Shown: positions 1-11,274, numbered from the stretch's first letter. The stretch: 64,000 bases of DNA from Achatina immaculata (GCA_009760885.1 CM019721.1:21631639-21695638); one strand, 5' to 3'. Translations and numbers: made by a program. The notes: generated by a model not told the origin, from the letters alone.

Positions 1-89
1 CACAGATATTCTAGTTTCTATCTCTTATATTGCAAATATTTTCTCTCTCTCTCTCTCTCTCTCTCATTCATATCACAAACACTCTAATT

Positions 90-125
<36 letters not shown>

Positions 126-160
126 ATATCATATCATATCACTCTGATTTATCTCTTATA
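1..160. repeat. CT-rich microsatellite and degenerate left part of a 30-bp minisatellite
   Basis: Two uninterrupted (CT)n runs lie in a background of 'atatcacaaacactctaattt'-like units. These are the same type of unit that forms the minisatellite at 3,930-4,400. The two stretches are probably one array split by the element between them. Confidence 0.7.
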
Positions 161-689
161 AAGAGTCACCAGATTCTGTAAATGAAAAAACCATAACATT
201 TTTCTGATTGAAAAAAATAAAAGCTAATTGGACTATGAGAAGTAATTGCTAACAAAGAATAGCACCAAACTTCCTATTTCTATTCTCATCACGGAACACA
301 ATGCATTTACGTTTATTAGTTTTGTTCTCTTCTAGTGCATTAACACAGTCATTTCTTATTTCAGAACTAGTTTCACTTTTTAAGGAACCCTGTTAAGCAC
401 TTCTATTGTCATACTATTTTTAGAACTAAAGTACTGAATAATCAATTTTCTCGGCATCATGGTTACCATGGTTACTAGCGTCGGGTCGTAACATCAAAAT
501 AATGGACATTTGCTAAATCACCACATAATTGTGTGGTAGTGGTCTCCCCAATGCCACTTTTTAAAAAAATAATTACAACATTTAGAATTTAACTTGCTAG
601 TGCAATCATTGAAGTGAACGACACATGTTTAACTGTGTGATGGGACATTGTCAGTTCCGTATTGATGTTTCCTGTACAGACGTTTGGGG

Positions 690-756
690 CCAACCAAGCT
701 GGGAAGGTCTGCGCGGGAAGGTCTGCACGGGAAGGTCTGCGCGGGAAGGTCTGCGC
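690..756 (+). repeat. 14-bp tandem repeat in the LINE-A 5' region
   Basis: About four copies of 'ggtctgcgcgggaa' precede a G-rich stretch (about 790-835) and then the LINE-A endonuclease. GC-rich repeated 5' regions are common in RTE-type elements. A role as a promoter is only inference. Confidence 0.6.
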
Positions 757-939
757 GGGAAGGGTCAGACGACAAAACTTGCACCCTGGTCCTCCAGGTT
801 GGAGTTTGGGGGTTGGGGGTTGAAGCATGGGGCCAACGACCCCCATCTCCTTAAAAATGATTAGTGTTATAGAACAGATAAAGAAGCCTCGACATTGGAC
901 GGTTAAAAATGGATTACGGCGTTGGAACGTCAAAAATAT

Positions 940-1547
940 TATGAGATGGAATATAAGGTTTATACAGACAAAGGGCAGCTAAAGAAATAGCAGATGAACT
1001 AAGTAGGTATGACATGGACGTTACAGCATTACAGGAAATCAGGTGGCTTGGAGAAGATATAACAGGCATAGGAGAAATGGTACTGGTATATGGAGGTATT
1101 ACCAATGGAAGACATGAACTTGGGACAGGTTTTGTTGTCAGGAGAAAAGTATGGGACTTAGTGATGGACTTCAGTGCCTCCAATGAAAGAATCAGCAGCC
1201 TCTGCACCAAGAGAACAAAGAAAAATATAACAATGATTAATGTGCATGCACCAACAGAGGATACGGAGGATGAAGTCAAAGAAGAATTTTACAACACGTT
1301 AGAGAGAGTAATAGAGAAGACCCAGAAACTTGATATACTGATAATACCAGGAGATTTCAATGCAAAGCTAGGAAAGGAGGAGTCACACAGACACATCACA
1401 GGAAAAGAAAGTCTGCATGAAACATCTAACGATAATGGATGGAGGCTAATAAATATGGCAGAAGCTTATGGAATGAGAATAAGTAGCACACGTTTTCAAA
1501 ATAAGAACATCCATAAAAAAAAACATGGAAATCCCCCGATAATCTAA
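940..1547 (+). pseudogene. LINE-A endonuclease (APE-like), broken
   Basis: The conceptual product has the exonuclease-endonuclease-phosphatase fold motifs of non-LTR elements in order. ALQEIRW carries the metal-binding Glu, then come INVHAPTE and GDFNAKLGKE. The reading frame starts about 940, and a frameshift near 1,005 separates the first residues from the open stretch at 1,014-1,547. The downstream SDHxxV-type motif lies near 1,640 ('ccgaccattatcttgttgg') in another frame. In an intact element this domain nicks target DNA to prime reverse transcription. Proteins of this type are often mis-annotated as craniofacial development protein 2-like. Frameshifts and loss of continuity with the RT make this copy non-functional. 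Confidence 0.8.
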
Positions 1548-2329
1548 CATGCAACCAGATAGACCATGTTTTAATTGATACCAAGCACACAACAAACATA
1601 CTTCAGATCAGAGGTTACAGAGGGACTGAATGCAGCACCGACCATTATCTTGTTGGAGTTAAATTAAAATTCAGACCGAAGAAAAAAAAATTGTATATTA
1701 AATTAAATAAAAGCTCAGTAACAAATATAGATGCCTTGAAAAGAGAAGACACTAAAGAAAAATTCAGAAATGAGCTAAAACATAAGACAAACACAAGAGG
1801 TAATTAAGAAAATAAAAGCATTGACGATAGATGGGAAGATATAAAAACCATTATAAAGAAGACAGTGGAAGAATGCCTGGGAGTCAAGACCATAATTTAA
1901 AAAAAAGAACTGGTTCGATGAAGTCTGCAGAGAGGCAGTCATAAAGAAAAGAACAGAAAGACAGATATGGTTGAATGACATGAACAGCAAGCTAAATGAG
2001 GAGAAGTACCACACAATATAAAGAAACTCAAAAAGTTCTTCTCCAACAAAAGAAAACGACAATATATGAAAGACATGGTAAGCGAAATGCAGACATGCCA
2101 TCAGAATAAGTAAAGCAGACAATTCTATAAAGAACTGCGAACAGTAAAGCAAGGGTATAAACAACCTCTGTAGAGCTTGAAGGATAGTAATGGAAACATG
2201 ATTAACAGTGAAGAGAACATCTGTATCAGATGGAAAGAATATTTTGAAAAACTACAAAACTGTGAAGAGCCTATAACCATATTACCATGCTAAGAAATAC
2301 AGACTTGTGAACCTGAAATAGAGGAACCA

Positions 2330-3390
2330 GACTTTTAAAAAGTCATCTACGGTATCATGTTTCTACGAAACAAGAAAGCAACTTGTTCAGATGTAATTGC
2401 TGCAGAACTGATTAAGGAAGGTCTAAATCTACATGAACAAATATGTGCACTAATACAACAAATATGGAGAGAAGAAAAACCCCCTAGTGAATGGAGAGAA
2501 TCATTACTGATCCCAGTATTCAAAAAAGGCGATAAAAGCAAGTGTGAAACTACAGAGGAATATCATTACTGCAAACAAGTTATACAATAATATCTATTAT
2601 ACTTTTAAATAGATTAAAACCATACAGCAAGAACATACTGGGAGGCTATCAAGCAGGTTTTAGGAAGAATAGATCAACCATAGATAAAATATTTTATCTA
2701 CGTCAAAGAGCAGAAAAGTACCGGGAATATGAAAAAAAGTACATAATATCTTCATTGACTTCAAGAAAGCCTGTGACAGCATAGACAGAAGCAGCTTATG
2801 GAAAATTATGAAAGAATTTGAGATACCTAATAAATTAGTCAATTTGACCAGAATATGTAAGGAGGATACACAAAATATAGTAATATATAAGGGAAGAAAA
2901 GTCAGAACCCTTCTCTGTAAGAATTGGTTTAAAACAAGGTAATACATTATCTCCATTACTATTCAATCAGTATTAGAAAAGGTAATCAGAGAAGCGAAAG
3001 AAGAAAGCCGTACAGAAGAACAAACTAAAATATTAGGATACGCTGATGAGGTCGACTTGGTTTGGGAAACTATGCAAGACGTCATCATTACCTGCATACA
3101 CGCGAGAGATGTAGCACTAAAAGTGGGCTTGTCATTAACCAAGATAAGTATATGAAGATATCAAGAGACCAGATGCAGAATGATCCAGATTATATAAATG
3201 TTGGCGATTCGATTATTCGGAAAGCAGAAAAATACAGATATCTAGGCACAACCTATAACAGAAGCAACACAGTAAGTGAGAAAATTAAAATCAGAGTACA
3301 GATAGGGAATAAAATATACTTTGCCTCGCAACACCTGTTAAAATCCAAAATCCTGTCCCAAAACACCAAAAAATAACAATCTACAAAACT
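2330..3390 (+). pseudogene. LINE-A reverse transcriptase, broken
   Basis: Fragments in several frames read as the RT fingers and palm. They include an AAELIKEG stretch at about 2,397, GYQAGFRKNRST at about 2,650 and FIDFKKACDSID at about 2,752. The catalytic box at 3,039-3,050 reads Y-A-D-E instead of YADD, so one catalytic Asp is lost. The thumb region with KYRYLGTTYNRSNTV follows at about 3,225-3,375. The second copy of this family keeps YADD (53,121-53,132). There are multiple frameshifts and no complete ORF. RTE-clade assignment rests on these motifs alone. Confidence 0.8.
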
Positions 3391-3605
3391 ATAGTAAGAC
3401 CAGCCGTCATGTATGTATCAGAAACATCGGGTGCGACAAAGAAAGATGAACAACAGCTGCAGATCTTTGAGAAAAGATCCTAAGAAGAATCTTTGGGCCA
3501 ATAAAGGATACCAACAGTGGAGACTGGAGAGCTAGAAAGAACACTGAGCTGAATAGCTTGTTTAAATCCCAATGAATTATAAATGTCTTGAAACCGGATG
3601 AAAAA

Positions 3606-3929
3606 AAGAAATGACACAAAACCGCATGAAATATGAGCTAATTCCAAGTCGGAGACAAATTACTTTTACACTGTATAGTTGTCTTAAAATGCATATAGCA
3701 GTTATGCCAACCTCATGTTGTAGGAAGAGAGAACTCCAATGTAAAATTCTTTCATTTGAAAGGAAAAACAACACAAAAACCCAAAAAAAAAAAAAAACCA
3801 GGACAAACAGGCGTCCCAAAAGCATTATTTGGGACAGTGAAATTTTATGTTTAAAAGCCGGGACTGCCCCTGGTAACTGGGACGTCTGGCAACTATAATC
3901 GTATATAATTTCTACTTCTTATATCTTAA
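3606..3929. other. Non-coding flank; right end of the DNA-transposon-like relic
   Basis: The stretch is A-rich, with a run of about 15 A at 3,782-3,797. It then has 'gccgggactgcccctgg' and 'gggacgtctggcaac', which resembles the inverted left end near 166. No gene is seen. Confidence 0.4.
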
Positions 3930-4400
3930 AAACAATGTGTCTCTCACTTTATCACTCTCTAATTTCTCCCTGTTACATCACAAATGCTCTAATTTCTATC
4001 TCTCATATCACAAATGCTCTGATTTCTACCTCTTATATCACAAATGCTCTAATTTCTATCTCTCATATCACAAAAGCTTAATTTCTATCTCTCACATCAC
4101 AAATGTTCTAATTTCTATCTCTCATATCACAAATGCTCTAATTTCTGTCTCTCACATTACAAATGCTTAATTTCTACATCTCATATAACAAATGCTCTAA
4201 TTTCTATTTCTCATATCACAAATTTTCTAATTTATATCTCTCATATCACAAATGCTCTAATTTCTATCTCTCATATCACAAATGCTTAATTTCTATCTCT
4301 CACATAACAAATGCTCTAATTTCTATCATCTCTAATATCACAAATGCTTAATTTCTATCTCCCATATGACAAACGCTCTAATTTCTGTCTCTTATAAAAA
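3930..4400. repeat. 30-bp minisatellite
   Basis: About 14 imperfect units are present, built around 'ctaatttctatctctcat' followed by 'atcacaaatgct'. Some copies are 28-29 bp. Open frames here are by-products of the repeat. Confidence 0.9.
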
Positions 4401-4479
4401 CAAACATATCCCTTCTCTCACATCACCAAAACTAAAATGTTCCTCTATTATGTCATCAATACTTAAATTTTGTATGTCA

Positions 4480-4785
4480 ACTTTATATATCAACTTTGTC
4501 TTTATATACCAACCTTGACTTTATATATCAACTTTGACTTTATATATCAACTTTAACTTTATATATATACTTCAACTTTATAAATCAACTTTGATCTTGC
4601 TTACACAGTCAATACCCAAATTTGAACTCGCTTACACAATCATTACCCTATTTTGAACTCGCTTATACGATTATTACCCGGGTTTGAATTCACTTACACA
4701 ATCATTACCCATCTTTAAACTAGCTTGCACAATCATTATCCAGTTTTTAAATCGCTTACACAATCATTACCCAACTTGGTGACTG
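4480..4785. repeat. Two short degenerate tandem arrays
   Basis: 4,490-4,590 holds units of 18-19 bp around 'tttatatatcaactttgac'. 4,600-4,780 holds units of about 31 bp around 'cttacacaatcattaccc'. No gene is seen. Confidence 0.75.
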
Positions 4786-4789
4786 ACTA

Positions 4790-5505
4790 AAAGCTAGCAC
4801 ATATCATAAACCAATCTTTGAAATGAAAAGCTAAAAAGTAAAGTGTTGATAAATCATGCACTTACCTACTTTGTCAGTAACACCTGCTTCAAACCTGACT
4901 GAGGAAATGAAACACGAAGATCTGTAGCCCCACAAACTGAAGGGAAATCTTGCTCTGAGAAAGTAACATACAATCTACCTACGTATATTGCAAGAAGGTC
5001 CGCGCACTTATCGAGCGCTTAACTTGGTTCTGTAAATGTTTCTACAGCGATGCAAGACCCGACACAGTACCTCTGAAAGTTCATATGAAGCAATGAATTC
5101 TCTTGTTTGCTGCACCCAGAATGTTATCACAGAGTGGAATACGTTTTAAATGATCTTTGAACTCGGCATAAACTGCTTCATTACTGTCTTATTAATTTCA
5201 AACTGTAAGCTTTAAGCGTTGGCAAACTCATCAGCTAAAAATGCACTTGTATAAAGTGCACCATAACAATGTTGTAATTCAGAGATGGTTCTAAACTGGC
5301 GATCGATGGTTTTGTGTTTTGTGCAGACTGAGACCTCCAACAAAAAGTAAATACAGTTCTCCTCGCCGCATCCGGCTACTGAACAAACAAAAGATGGGAA
5401 AATTACATTTTGCAATTTTGTGATCATGTAGAGTAGCTTGCGAACATTCCGCTTTCAGGTTGTGAATGTTTGAACAGAGTAGAACTACATGAAGAGTGTT
5501 CTGTT
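4790..5505. other. Apparently unique non-repeat DNA, no gene recognised
   Basis: The composition is mixed. A minus-strand 71-codon open frame at 5,212-5,427 has no recognisable domain and no splice context. Apart from the candidate micro-exon I see no feature. Confidence 0.5.
4866..4898 (-). other. Candidate 33-nt micro-exon, unassigned
   Basis: On the minus strand a pyrimidine-rich acceptor ('tttcatttcctcag') is followed by 33 nt and then 'tag|gtaag', a near-consensus donor. One frame is open across it (RFEAGVTDKV) and the length keeps phase. There is no homology I recognise, and such sites arise by chance in AT-rich DNA. Confidence 0.2.
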
Positions 5506-5508
5506 GAT

Positions 5509-5533
5509 TATATATATATATATATATATATAT
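5509..5533. repeat. (TA)n microsatellite at the LINE-D 3' end
   Basis: About 12 TA units abut the LINE-D 3' terminus. A TA-rich stretch follows the same terminus in the short LINE-D fragment at 52,689, so TA-rich sequence seems to be part of the element tail. Confidence 0.8.
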
Positions 5534-7605
5534 TCTTATATCCTTCCCATGCGTTAAAAGTCATATAGGGCTCACATAGTAGTTCGCTAATTTTTCCTCT
5601 CTTCGGCGAGTCTTTCAACCTCATCAAAGGATTTTATACCTGTTAATTTGATCTCACTTAACAATGTCCTCTTCAGAGTTTCGCGCGGTCTGCCTCTTTT
5701 TCTTCGGGCTGTTGTGTTCCACTTGATAGCTTGTTTTGGGATTCTCTGATCATTTCTTCTCATCAAGTGACCAACATATTTCCATCTCCTTTTCCTGATC
5801 ACCCATGAGACTGGTTGTTGTTCAGTCATCTATCTTATCTATGCATTGTTCTTGAATTCATTCCACTTGATGCCGAGTATTTTCCTTAGGCATTTGTTTT
5901 CAGAAGAGTCTGATTTCTTGTCTATTTCTTTAGTTGTTTTCCAGCTTTCGCTTGCATAAATGAGGATGGATATTACATTTGAATTGAATAATCTTAACTT
6001 GCTTTTTGTGCTTATAACTTTTGAATTCCATATGTTCTCAAGATTCTTGAAGATTGATGCTGCTTTTGCAGTTCTGATCCTAACTTCCTTTCTAGTGTCA
6101 CCATCCTGGTCTATGTAGCTGCCAAGATATACAAATTGATTGACTTCTTCAATATCTGTCCCTTCTATGTGTATTTTTCCAATTTAGTTAAAGGGAATTT
6201 TCATTATTTATGTTTTGTCCTTGTTAATTTCAAGTCCTATTTTGCTAACCAGTGAAGACTGGCTATCTGTTTTTTCTTGCATGGAATTCACATTATTACT
6301 GATAAGAGTTATGTCATCAGCAAAATCAAGATCTTCTAGTTGGGTCATGTGTACCCAGTCAATACCTGTATTACCTGTGCAGCATTTTTTTCATTATGAA
6401 GTCTATTGTAATCCCAAAAAGTAAAGGAGACAGTATACATCCTTGTTTCACGCCTGTTTCAATCTGGAACCATTCACTCATCCCTTCTTCTGTCTTGAAT
6501 GCACAAACATATCCACTGTAGAAGTCCTTAATGATGTTGATAATTTTAGATGGTATTCCATATAGACTTAATATTCTCCATAATGAATTTCTGTGTATGC
6601 TATCAAATGCCTTTTTAAAATCTATGAAGTTCAGTATTAATGGTTTTTGCTTTTCAATATGTTCTTCAAGCATTATTCTGAGAGTGAAGATCTGGTCGAA
6701 ACAGTTTCTCCCTTTTCGAAATCCTGCTTGTTCTTCTCTCATTGCAGTATCCACTATATCTTTAAGTCTATTCAAAATGACCTTGCAAAATACTTTTGAC
6801 ACAAATGATATTAAGGTTACTCCTCTCCAGTTGTTACAGTCACTAAGGTTGCCTTTTTGTTTTGTTTTTTTTTTTGGTATTTTAACAATGATTCCTTTTT
6901 TTCCAATTAGAAAGGACCTTTTCTTCTTTCCAAATCTTGTTAAACATTCACTGTAGTTGTCTCATGTTGTCACTATTGATAGCTTTTAGCATTTCGGCTG
7001 TTATTTCATCTTCACCTGTAGCTTTTTGTTAGCCATTAAATTCACTGCTGATTCAATTTCATGCAATGTAATTTCATGTAGGTTGACATTTAGTTGTGGG
7101 GCTGGTAAGTCAGTTTCAAGGTTTAGCAATTCTTTTGGGTGTGATCGATTAAGTATTTCTTGAAAGTTTTCAGCCCATCTTTACTTTTGGTCTTTATATG
7201 ATCTTAATAGGGTTCCAGTTTTGCTAAGGATTGGTCTTTCTTTAGATGTAATAGTACCTGTTAGCCTCTTTTGTATGTTATATAAAGTTTTGCTGTCTTC
7301 TGTTTTTGCTGCTTTTTCTGCCTCTTTCGCCATATTGTCTATGCATTCTCTTTTATCCCTTCTAGCTGAACTTTTTACTTTCTTGTCCATTTCTTTGTAT
7401 ATTGCTTTCGCCAGATCTTTTCCAAGATCTGTTTTTGCATTCAACATGTCTAATTTGACTGCTCGTCTTTCATGTATGTACTTCCATGTGTTTTCTGATA
7501 TCCATGCTTTTCTATTTGGTTTTTTCAGGCTAGCGCTTGCTTTTGCTGCTGTGATCATGGCTGTGCTGTAAGAATTCCATAATTCATCTATACCTATTCC
7601 CTCAA
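5534..7605 (-). mobile_element. LINE-D, RTE-like non-LTR retrotransposon, 5'-truncated
   Basis: Read on the minus strand it holds a basic linker, a reverse transcriptase and a C-terminal basic motif ending at about 5,534. The endonuclease is absent, so the copy is 5'-truncated near 7,605. The same 3' end occurs as two short insertions with clear target duplications at 17,987-18,235 and 52,689-52,910. This shows that the family was mobile after the elements that host those insertions. Confidence 0.8.
5587..7605 (-). pseudogene. LINE-D linker, reverse transcriptase and C-terminal domain, broken
   Basis: From the 5' side the linker (about 7,600-7,181) reads WNSYSTAMITAAK and then a Lys/Arg-rich helix. 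The RT (about 6,990-6,215) contains EEQAGFRKGRN, FIDFKKAFDSIHRN and GVKQGCILSPLLF. Its catalytic box F-A-D-D is intact at 6,313-6,324 but in a frame shifted from the preceding segment. The C-terminal part (5,829-5,587) contains WKYVGHLMRRNDQRIP and RKRGRPRETLKR, a motif seen at the end of many RTE-type proteins. At least two frameshifts separate these pieces. The role in an intact copy is target-primed reverse transcription. Confidence 0.8.
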
Positions 7606-8147
7606 CTTCACAGCCATACAAAAAAAATCGTATGCATAATTTGTAGCTTTTTTTTAAAACAATATATATTTTGTCTGGCTGTTTGACATTTTCGTAGCAA
7701 TAGTCGACTAAACTTGATAACTTTTGTGTGCATGCGATTTGTGTTATGTTTGTGTTTGTATCACAGTAAAGAGAGCAGTAAAGTTTGTGTTTTGTTTTGT
7801 TGTAGAATAGGCAGGGAGTAGTCAGAATGATTTTTTTTAAAAATTGGATTATATTGTCTTCATCCATTATTGGAATCAAATTACACAAAAAAAAAATTGT
7901 GAACAGAAAATATTACAGGGCAAAACAATGAACGTTTGCAGCTCTTTATATGACATACAAGTCACTTGGAAGTGCATGTCTCCAAACAATTTCACCTGCC
8001 GAAACAAAATGGAGTCAGTTGTGACGAAGTTTGACGTGATGCAAACCTGCAGACTTGTGGCAAGATGGCAAAGATCTGAGTGGGGATGAGAATTTTCGAG
8101 TCGTGAAAGGTGTTCTAAATTGATTCCAAACTTTTTAGAACATACGT
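7606..8147. other. Unassigned DNA
   Basis: No domain is recognised. The plus-strand open frame at 7,844-8,089 has no recognisable family and begins in A/T-rich DNA. I consider it non-coding. Confidence 0.5.
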
Positions 8148-8240
8148 ATAACTTAGCTTCTTATGTTACATGTGTAACTTAGCTTCTTATGTTACATGTG
8201 TAACTGAGCTTCTTATGTTACATGTGTAACTTAGCTTCAT
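8148..8240. repeat. 26-bp tandem repeat, about 3.5 copies
   Basis: The unit is built on 'cttagcttcttatgttac' plus 'atgtgtaa'. The SINE at 8,247 begins inside the last copy. Confidence 0.85.
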
Positions 8241-8246
8241 AATTTT

Positions 8247-8520
8247 GGGGCCGGCTAGCGTAGTGGTTAGAGTACTCGTCTAGCAACCAAATGGTCGAGG
8301 GTTCGAATCCCCAGCTGAGCGGGATTTTTTTTCCGACCAATACGGCCCTGAGGTCGACCCAGCCTCGTAAAATGGGTACCAGAGAAAATCTGGGAAGTAA
8401 AGGCAGCGAGGAAAGGAACTGGTCACCCTACCTCACACGCTGATGACCCAGCATAATGAGGTCTCTATCGCTTCACCCCCTACGGCATTTGAAATGCTAT
8501 GGGACTATCTTTACTTTTTT
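8247..8520 (+). mobile_element. tRNA-derived SINE (SINE-1)
   Basis: The head carries a perfect pol III A box (TAGCGTAGTGG at about 8,257) and a perfect B box (GGTTCGAATCC at about 8,300), spaced as in a tRNA. An unrelated body of about 200 nt and a T-rich 3' end ('atctttactttttta') follow. Transcription would start from the internal promoter and mobilisation would depend on a LINE. No cloverleaf-competent mature tRNA is implied, because the sequence runs straight on into the body. I do not recognise the body family. Confidence 0.8.
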
Positions 8521-8582
8521 ATGAGAGAGCGTTTCATATATTAACGTTTGTGAATATATTTCTTGCGTTTTAAGAGTGTGAG

Positions 8583-8735
8583 CACTCCTCCTGTGTTTTG
8601 AGTGTGTGTATGTGTGTGTGTGTGCTTTGTGTGTTCATCAAAAGTGTGAGTGTGCTTCATATGTTTTATGTATTTGTGTATTCTTCATTAGTGTTATATG
8701 TTTCAGTGTGTTTCATGGGTGTTGCAAATGTGAAT
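8583..8735. repeat. GT-rich lead-in to the 26-bp array
   Basis: (TG)n-rich DNA with degenerate 'ttcat..gt.ttatgt' units grades into the regular array. Confidence 0.6.
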
Positions 8736-9790
8736 GTACTTCATGTGTTATATGTACGAGTCTGCTTCATGTGTTATATGTACGAGTCTACTTCATGTGT
8801 TATATGTACGAGTCTACTTCATGTGTTATATGTACGAGTCTACTTCATGTGTTATAGTACGAGTCTACTTCATGTGTTATATGTACGAGTCTACTTCATG
8901 TGTATATGTACGAGTCTACTTCATGTGTTATATGTACGAGTCTACTTCATGTGTTATATGTACGAGTCTACTTCATGTGTTTTATGTACGAGTCTACTTC
9001 ATGTGTTATATGTACGAGTCTACTTCATGTGTTATATGTACGAGTCTACTTCATGTGTTATATGTACGAGTCTACTTCATGTGTTATATGTACGAGTCTA
9101 CTTCATGTGTTATATGTACGAGTCTACTTCATGTGTTATATGTACGAGTCTGCTTCATGTGTTATATGTACGAGTCTACTTCATGTGTTATATGTACGAG
9201 TCTACTTCATGTGTATATGTACGAGTCTACTTCATGTGATATGTACGAGTCTGCTTCATGTGCTATATGTACGAGTCTACTTCATGTGTTATATGTACGA
9301 GTCTGCTTCATGTGTTATATGTACGAGTCTGCTTCATGTGTTATATGTACGAGTCTACTTCATGTGTTATATGTACGAGTCTACTTCATGTGTTATATGT
9401 ACGAGTCTACTTCATGTGTTTTATGTACGAGTCTGCTTCATGTGTTATATGTACGAGTCTACTTCATGTGTTATATGTACGAGTCTGCTTCATGTGCTAT
9501 ATGTACGAGTCTACTTCATGTGTTATATGTACCAGTCTACTTCATGTGTTATATGTACGAGTCTACTTCATGTGTTTTATGTACGAGTCTACTTCATGTG
9601 TTATATGTACGAGTCTACTTCATGTGTTATATGTACGAGTCTACTTCATGTGTTATATGTACGAGTCTACTTCATGTGTTATATGTACGAGTCTACTTCA
9701 TGTGTTATATGTACCAGTCTACTTCATGTGTTATATGTACGAGTCTACTTCATGTGTTTTATGTACGAGTCCGCTTCATGTGTTTTAGGA
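8736..9790. repeat. 26-bp minisatellite, about 40 copies
   Basis: The unit contains 'ttcatgtgttatatgtac' plus 'gagtctac'. Variants have g for a in the last triplet, 'tttt' for 'ttat', 'ccag' for 'cgag', and one or two bases missing. Because 26 is not a multiple of 3 and no phase contains a stop, all three plus frames stay open for hundreds of codons with the same 26-residue peptide period. There is no start context, signal peptide or codon bias. I treat these frames as repeat artefacts. Confidence 0.95.
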
Positions 9791-10062
9791 GCATATGTTT
9801 CAAGTGCGTTACATGTATGAATGCGTTTCATGTATGTTTATGATTTATGGTCTGGGTTATCATCATTTTAATTCATACAATTCTATGGCACAACACTCCA
9901 CTCTATCTGTGGTCAGTGTTCAAATACAACCCAAAACACAGTCAGAGTTTAAGCAAATGTATTCTCCCAAAACCAAGGCTTGACATGTTCATAAAAAAAA
10001 ACTTCTCTTACTTATAATTAATATTCGTTCTTATAACTTGTCAGTATCTGTTTGAGATGGAC
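9791..10062. other. Flank between the minisatellite and the large duplication
   Basis: A few degenerate repeat units fade out by about 9,850. After that no feature is recognised. Confidence 0.5.
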
Positions 10063-10141
10063 TATATGCCTCCGTAGTATGTATTTATGGTTGTGCGTAT
10101 TTTACATACACGTATGAGTAGGTGTAGGTGCGTATATGTAT

Positions 10142-10200
10142 ATCGGTATGTATGTATGTATGTATGTATGTATGTATGTATGTATGCATATATGTATGTG
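10142..10200. repeat. (GTAT)n microsatellite (also at 12,001-12,048)
   Basis: A simple tetranucleotide run within each duplicated unit. Copy 2 has fewer units. Confidence 0.9.
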
Positions 10201-10611
10201 TGTATGTACACGTTTTATGTGTACATACATGTGTATGCACATGTCTATGTGTACACATGTGAATGTATATGTGTATATGTACATGTGTTCAAGGATGTAT
10301 TTGTTTATATGTGGTATCTATGTGTGAATAAATGCATCGGTATATATTTCCTTTAAGAAATGTATAGGTACATGTACTATCAAAGTCTAAATTAGTTTAA
10401 TCTAAAGTATGGCTGATTGTTGTATCTTTTCTATTGCTGTTCTTAAAATGTGTGAGTTTATAATTAATGTGAACATGTAATAAAATTTATTTCATGTAGT
10501 TGCATAAAGTAGAATGTGAAGTGTATGGAAAGAAATGGTTTATTAATTATTTCCTTATTCATTTTTTTTTCATGCATATTATGTTCAAGAACAAATGCTG
10601 AATATCTGTGA

Positions 10612-10700
10612 CTGAATGAAAGTTGTATGATGAAGGGCAGAATGGTAGACGGGCCTGCGTGCCCAATTCTTACCTCTTGGAAAATAAAGTCTTTTCGTTC
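10612..10700 (+). mobile_element. LINE-E-type 3' tail (also at 12,455-12,543)
   Basis: 'gaatgaaagttgtatgat' followed by 'gcctgcgtgccca' and 'aaataaag' with a short (TTCG)n end matches the 3' terminus of LINE-E at 27,230-27,333. No coding region of LINE-E precedes it here. It is either a severely 5'-truncated copy or the tail of a SINE that shares this end. Confidence 0.6.
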
Positions 10701-10765
10701 GTTCTGTTCATTGCACTCCGGACATGACCACATGATCACTCCCCCCCCCCCCCAACATATTCATC

Positions 10766-11092
10766 AGTGTCCTGTGGCTGGTAGTACCTGTCCTGCGGCT
10801 GGTAGTACCTGTCCTGCGGCTGGTAGTACCTGTCCTGCGGCTGGTAGTACCTGTCCTGTGGTGGTAGTACCTGTCCTGTGGTGGTAGTACCTGTCCTGTG
10901 GCTGGTAGTACCTGTCCTGCGGCTGGTAATACCTGTCCTGTGGCTGGTAGTACCTGTCCTGTGGCTGGTAGTACCTGTCCTGTGGCTGGTAGTACCTGTC
11001 CTGTGGCTGGTAGTACCTGTCCTGCGGCTGGTAGTACCTGTCCTGCGGCTGGTAGTACCTGTCCTGTGGCTGGTAGTACCTGTCCTGTGTTG
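10766..11092. repeat. 21-bp minisatellite (also at 12,607-12,931)
   Basis: About 15 units of 'ggctggtagtacctgtcct' plus 'gt' or 'gc'. Copy 1 includes two units with a 'ctgg' contracted to 'gg'. The unit is exactly 7 codons and has no stop in most frames, so long ORFs appear on both strands (QDRYYQP and PVLWLVV periods). There is no evidence that any is translated. Confidence 0.95.
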
Positions 11093-11274
11093 GTTGAGAA
11101 TTCCTCTTGCGCGTCTCGTATGTCTCTCGTTCCTGGCCAAGCCAATAATATACTCTCAACTCTCTCTCAGTCTAAGCAGAGATGTGGATTCCCTGCCCTT
11201 GAAGTCCTCCATTCTGTTTCTCTCTCTTCCCCCCCCCCCCTCTCTCTCTCTCTCTCTCTTAGGGCATTGATAAT

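Larger units (their letters stand above)
760..3605 (+). mobile_element. LINE-A copy 1, RTE-like non-LTR retrotransposon, degenerate
   Basis: The order is G-rich 5' region, APE-type endonuclease, linker and reverse transcriptase on the plus strand. Compared with the second copy (52,450-53,918), this copy stops at about 3,600. It therefore lacks the last roughly 270 bp, which encode a conserved basic C-terminal motif of the W-x-G-H-V type. Loss of the 3' end is unusual for target-primed reverse transcription and suggests a later deletion or recombination. The outer 5' boundary is uncertain. Confidence 0.75.
160..3897. mobile_element. Candidate DNA-transposon relic (hAT-like ends) hosting LINE-A
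   Basis: The left end (about 166: 'tcaccagattctgt' then an A-rich stretch and 'acatttttc') and the reverse complement of the right end (about 3,895: 'gttgccagacgtccc', then 'agtcccgg') look like diverged terminal inverted repeats. The same end sequence occurs at 34,610-34,720 ('cttgtcagattgtg', 'ccgggacatttttcc'). Outside both ends lies the same 30-bp minisatellite, as expected if something inserted into the array. Short 'tataa' motifs abut both ends but no clean target duplication is visible. No transposase is recognisable inside. Assignment to hAT is inference. Confidence 0.35.

Noticed and set aside
8247..8335. Functional tRNA gene
   Set aside because: The sequence continues into a SINE body, with no terminator and no good acceptor-stem closure.
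8734..9843. Long plus-strand ORFs (up to 369 codons) in the 26-bp array as genes
   Set aside because: All three frames are open because the unit lacks stops. There is no codon bias, signal or domain.
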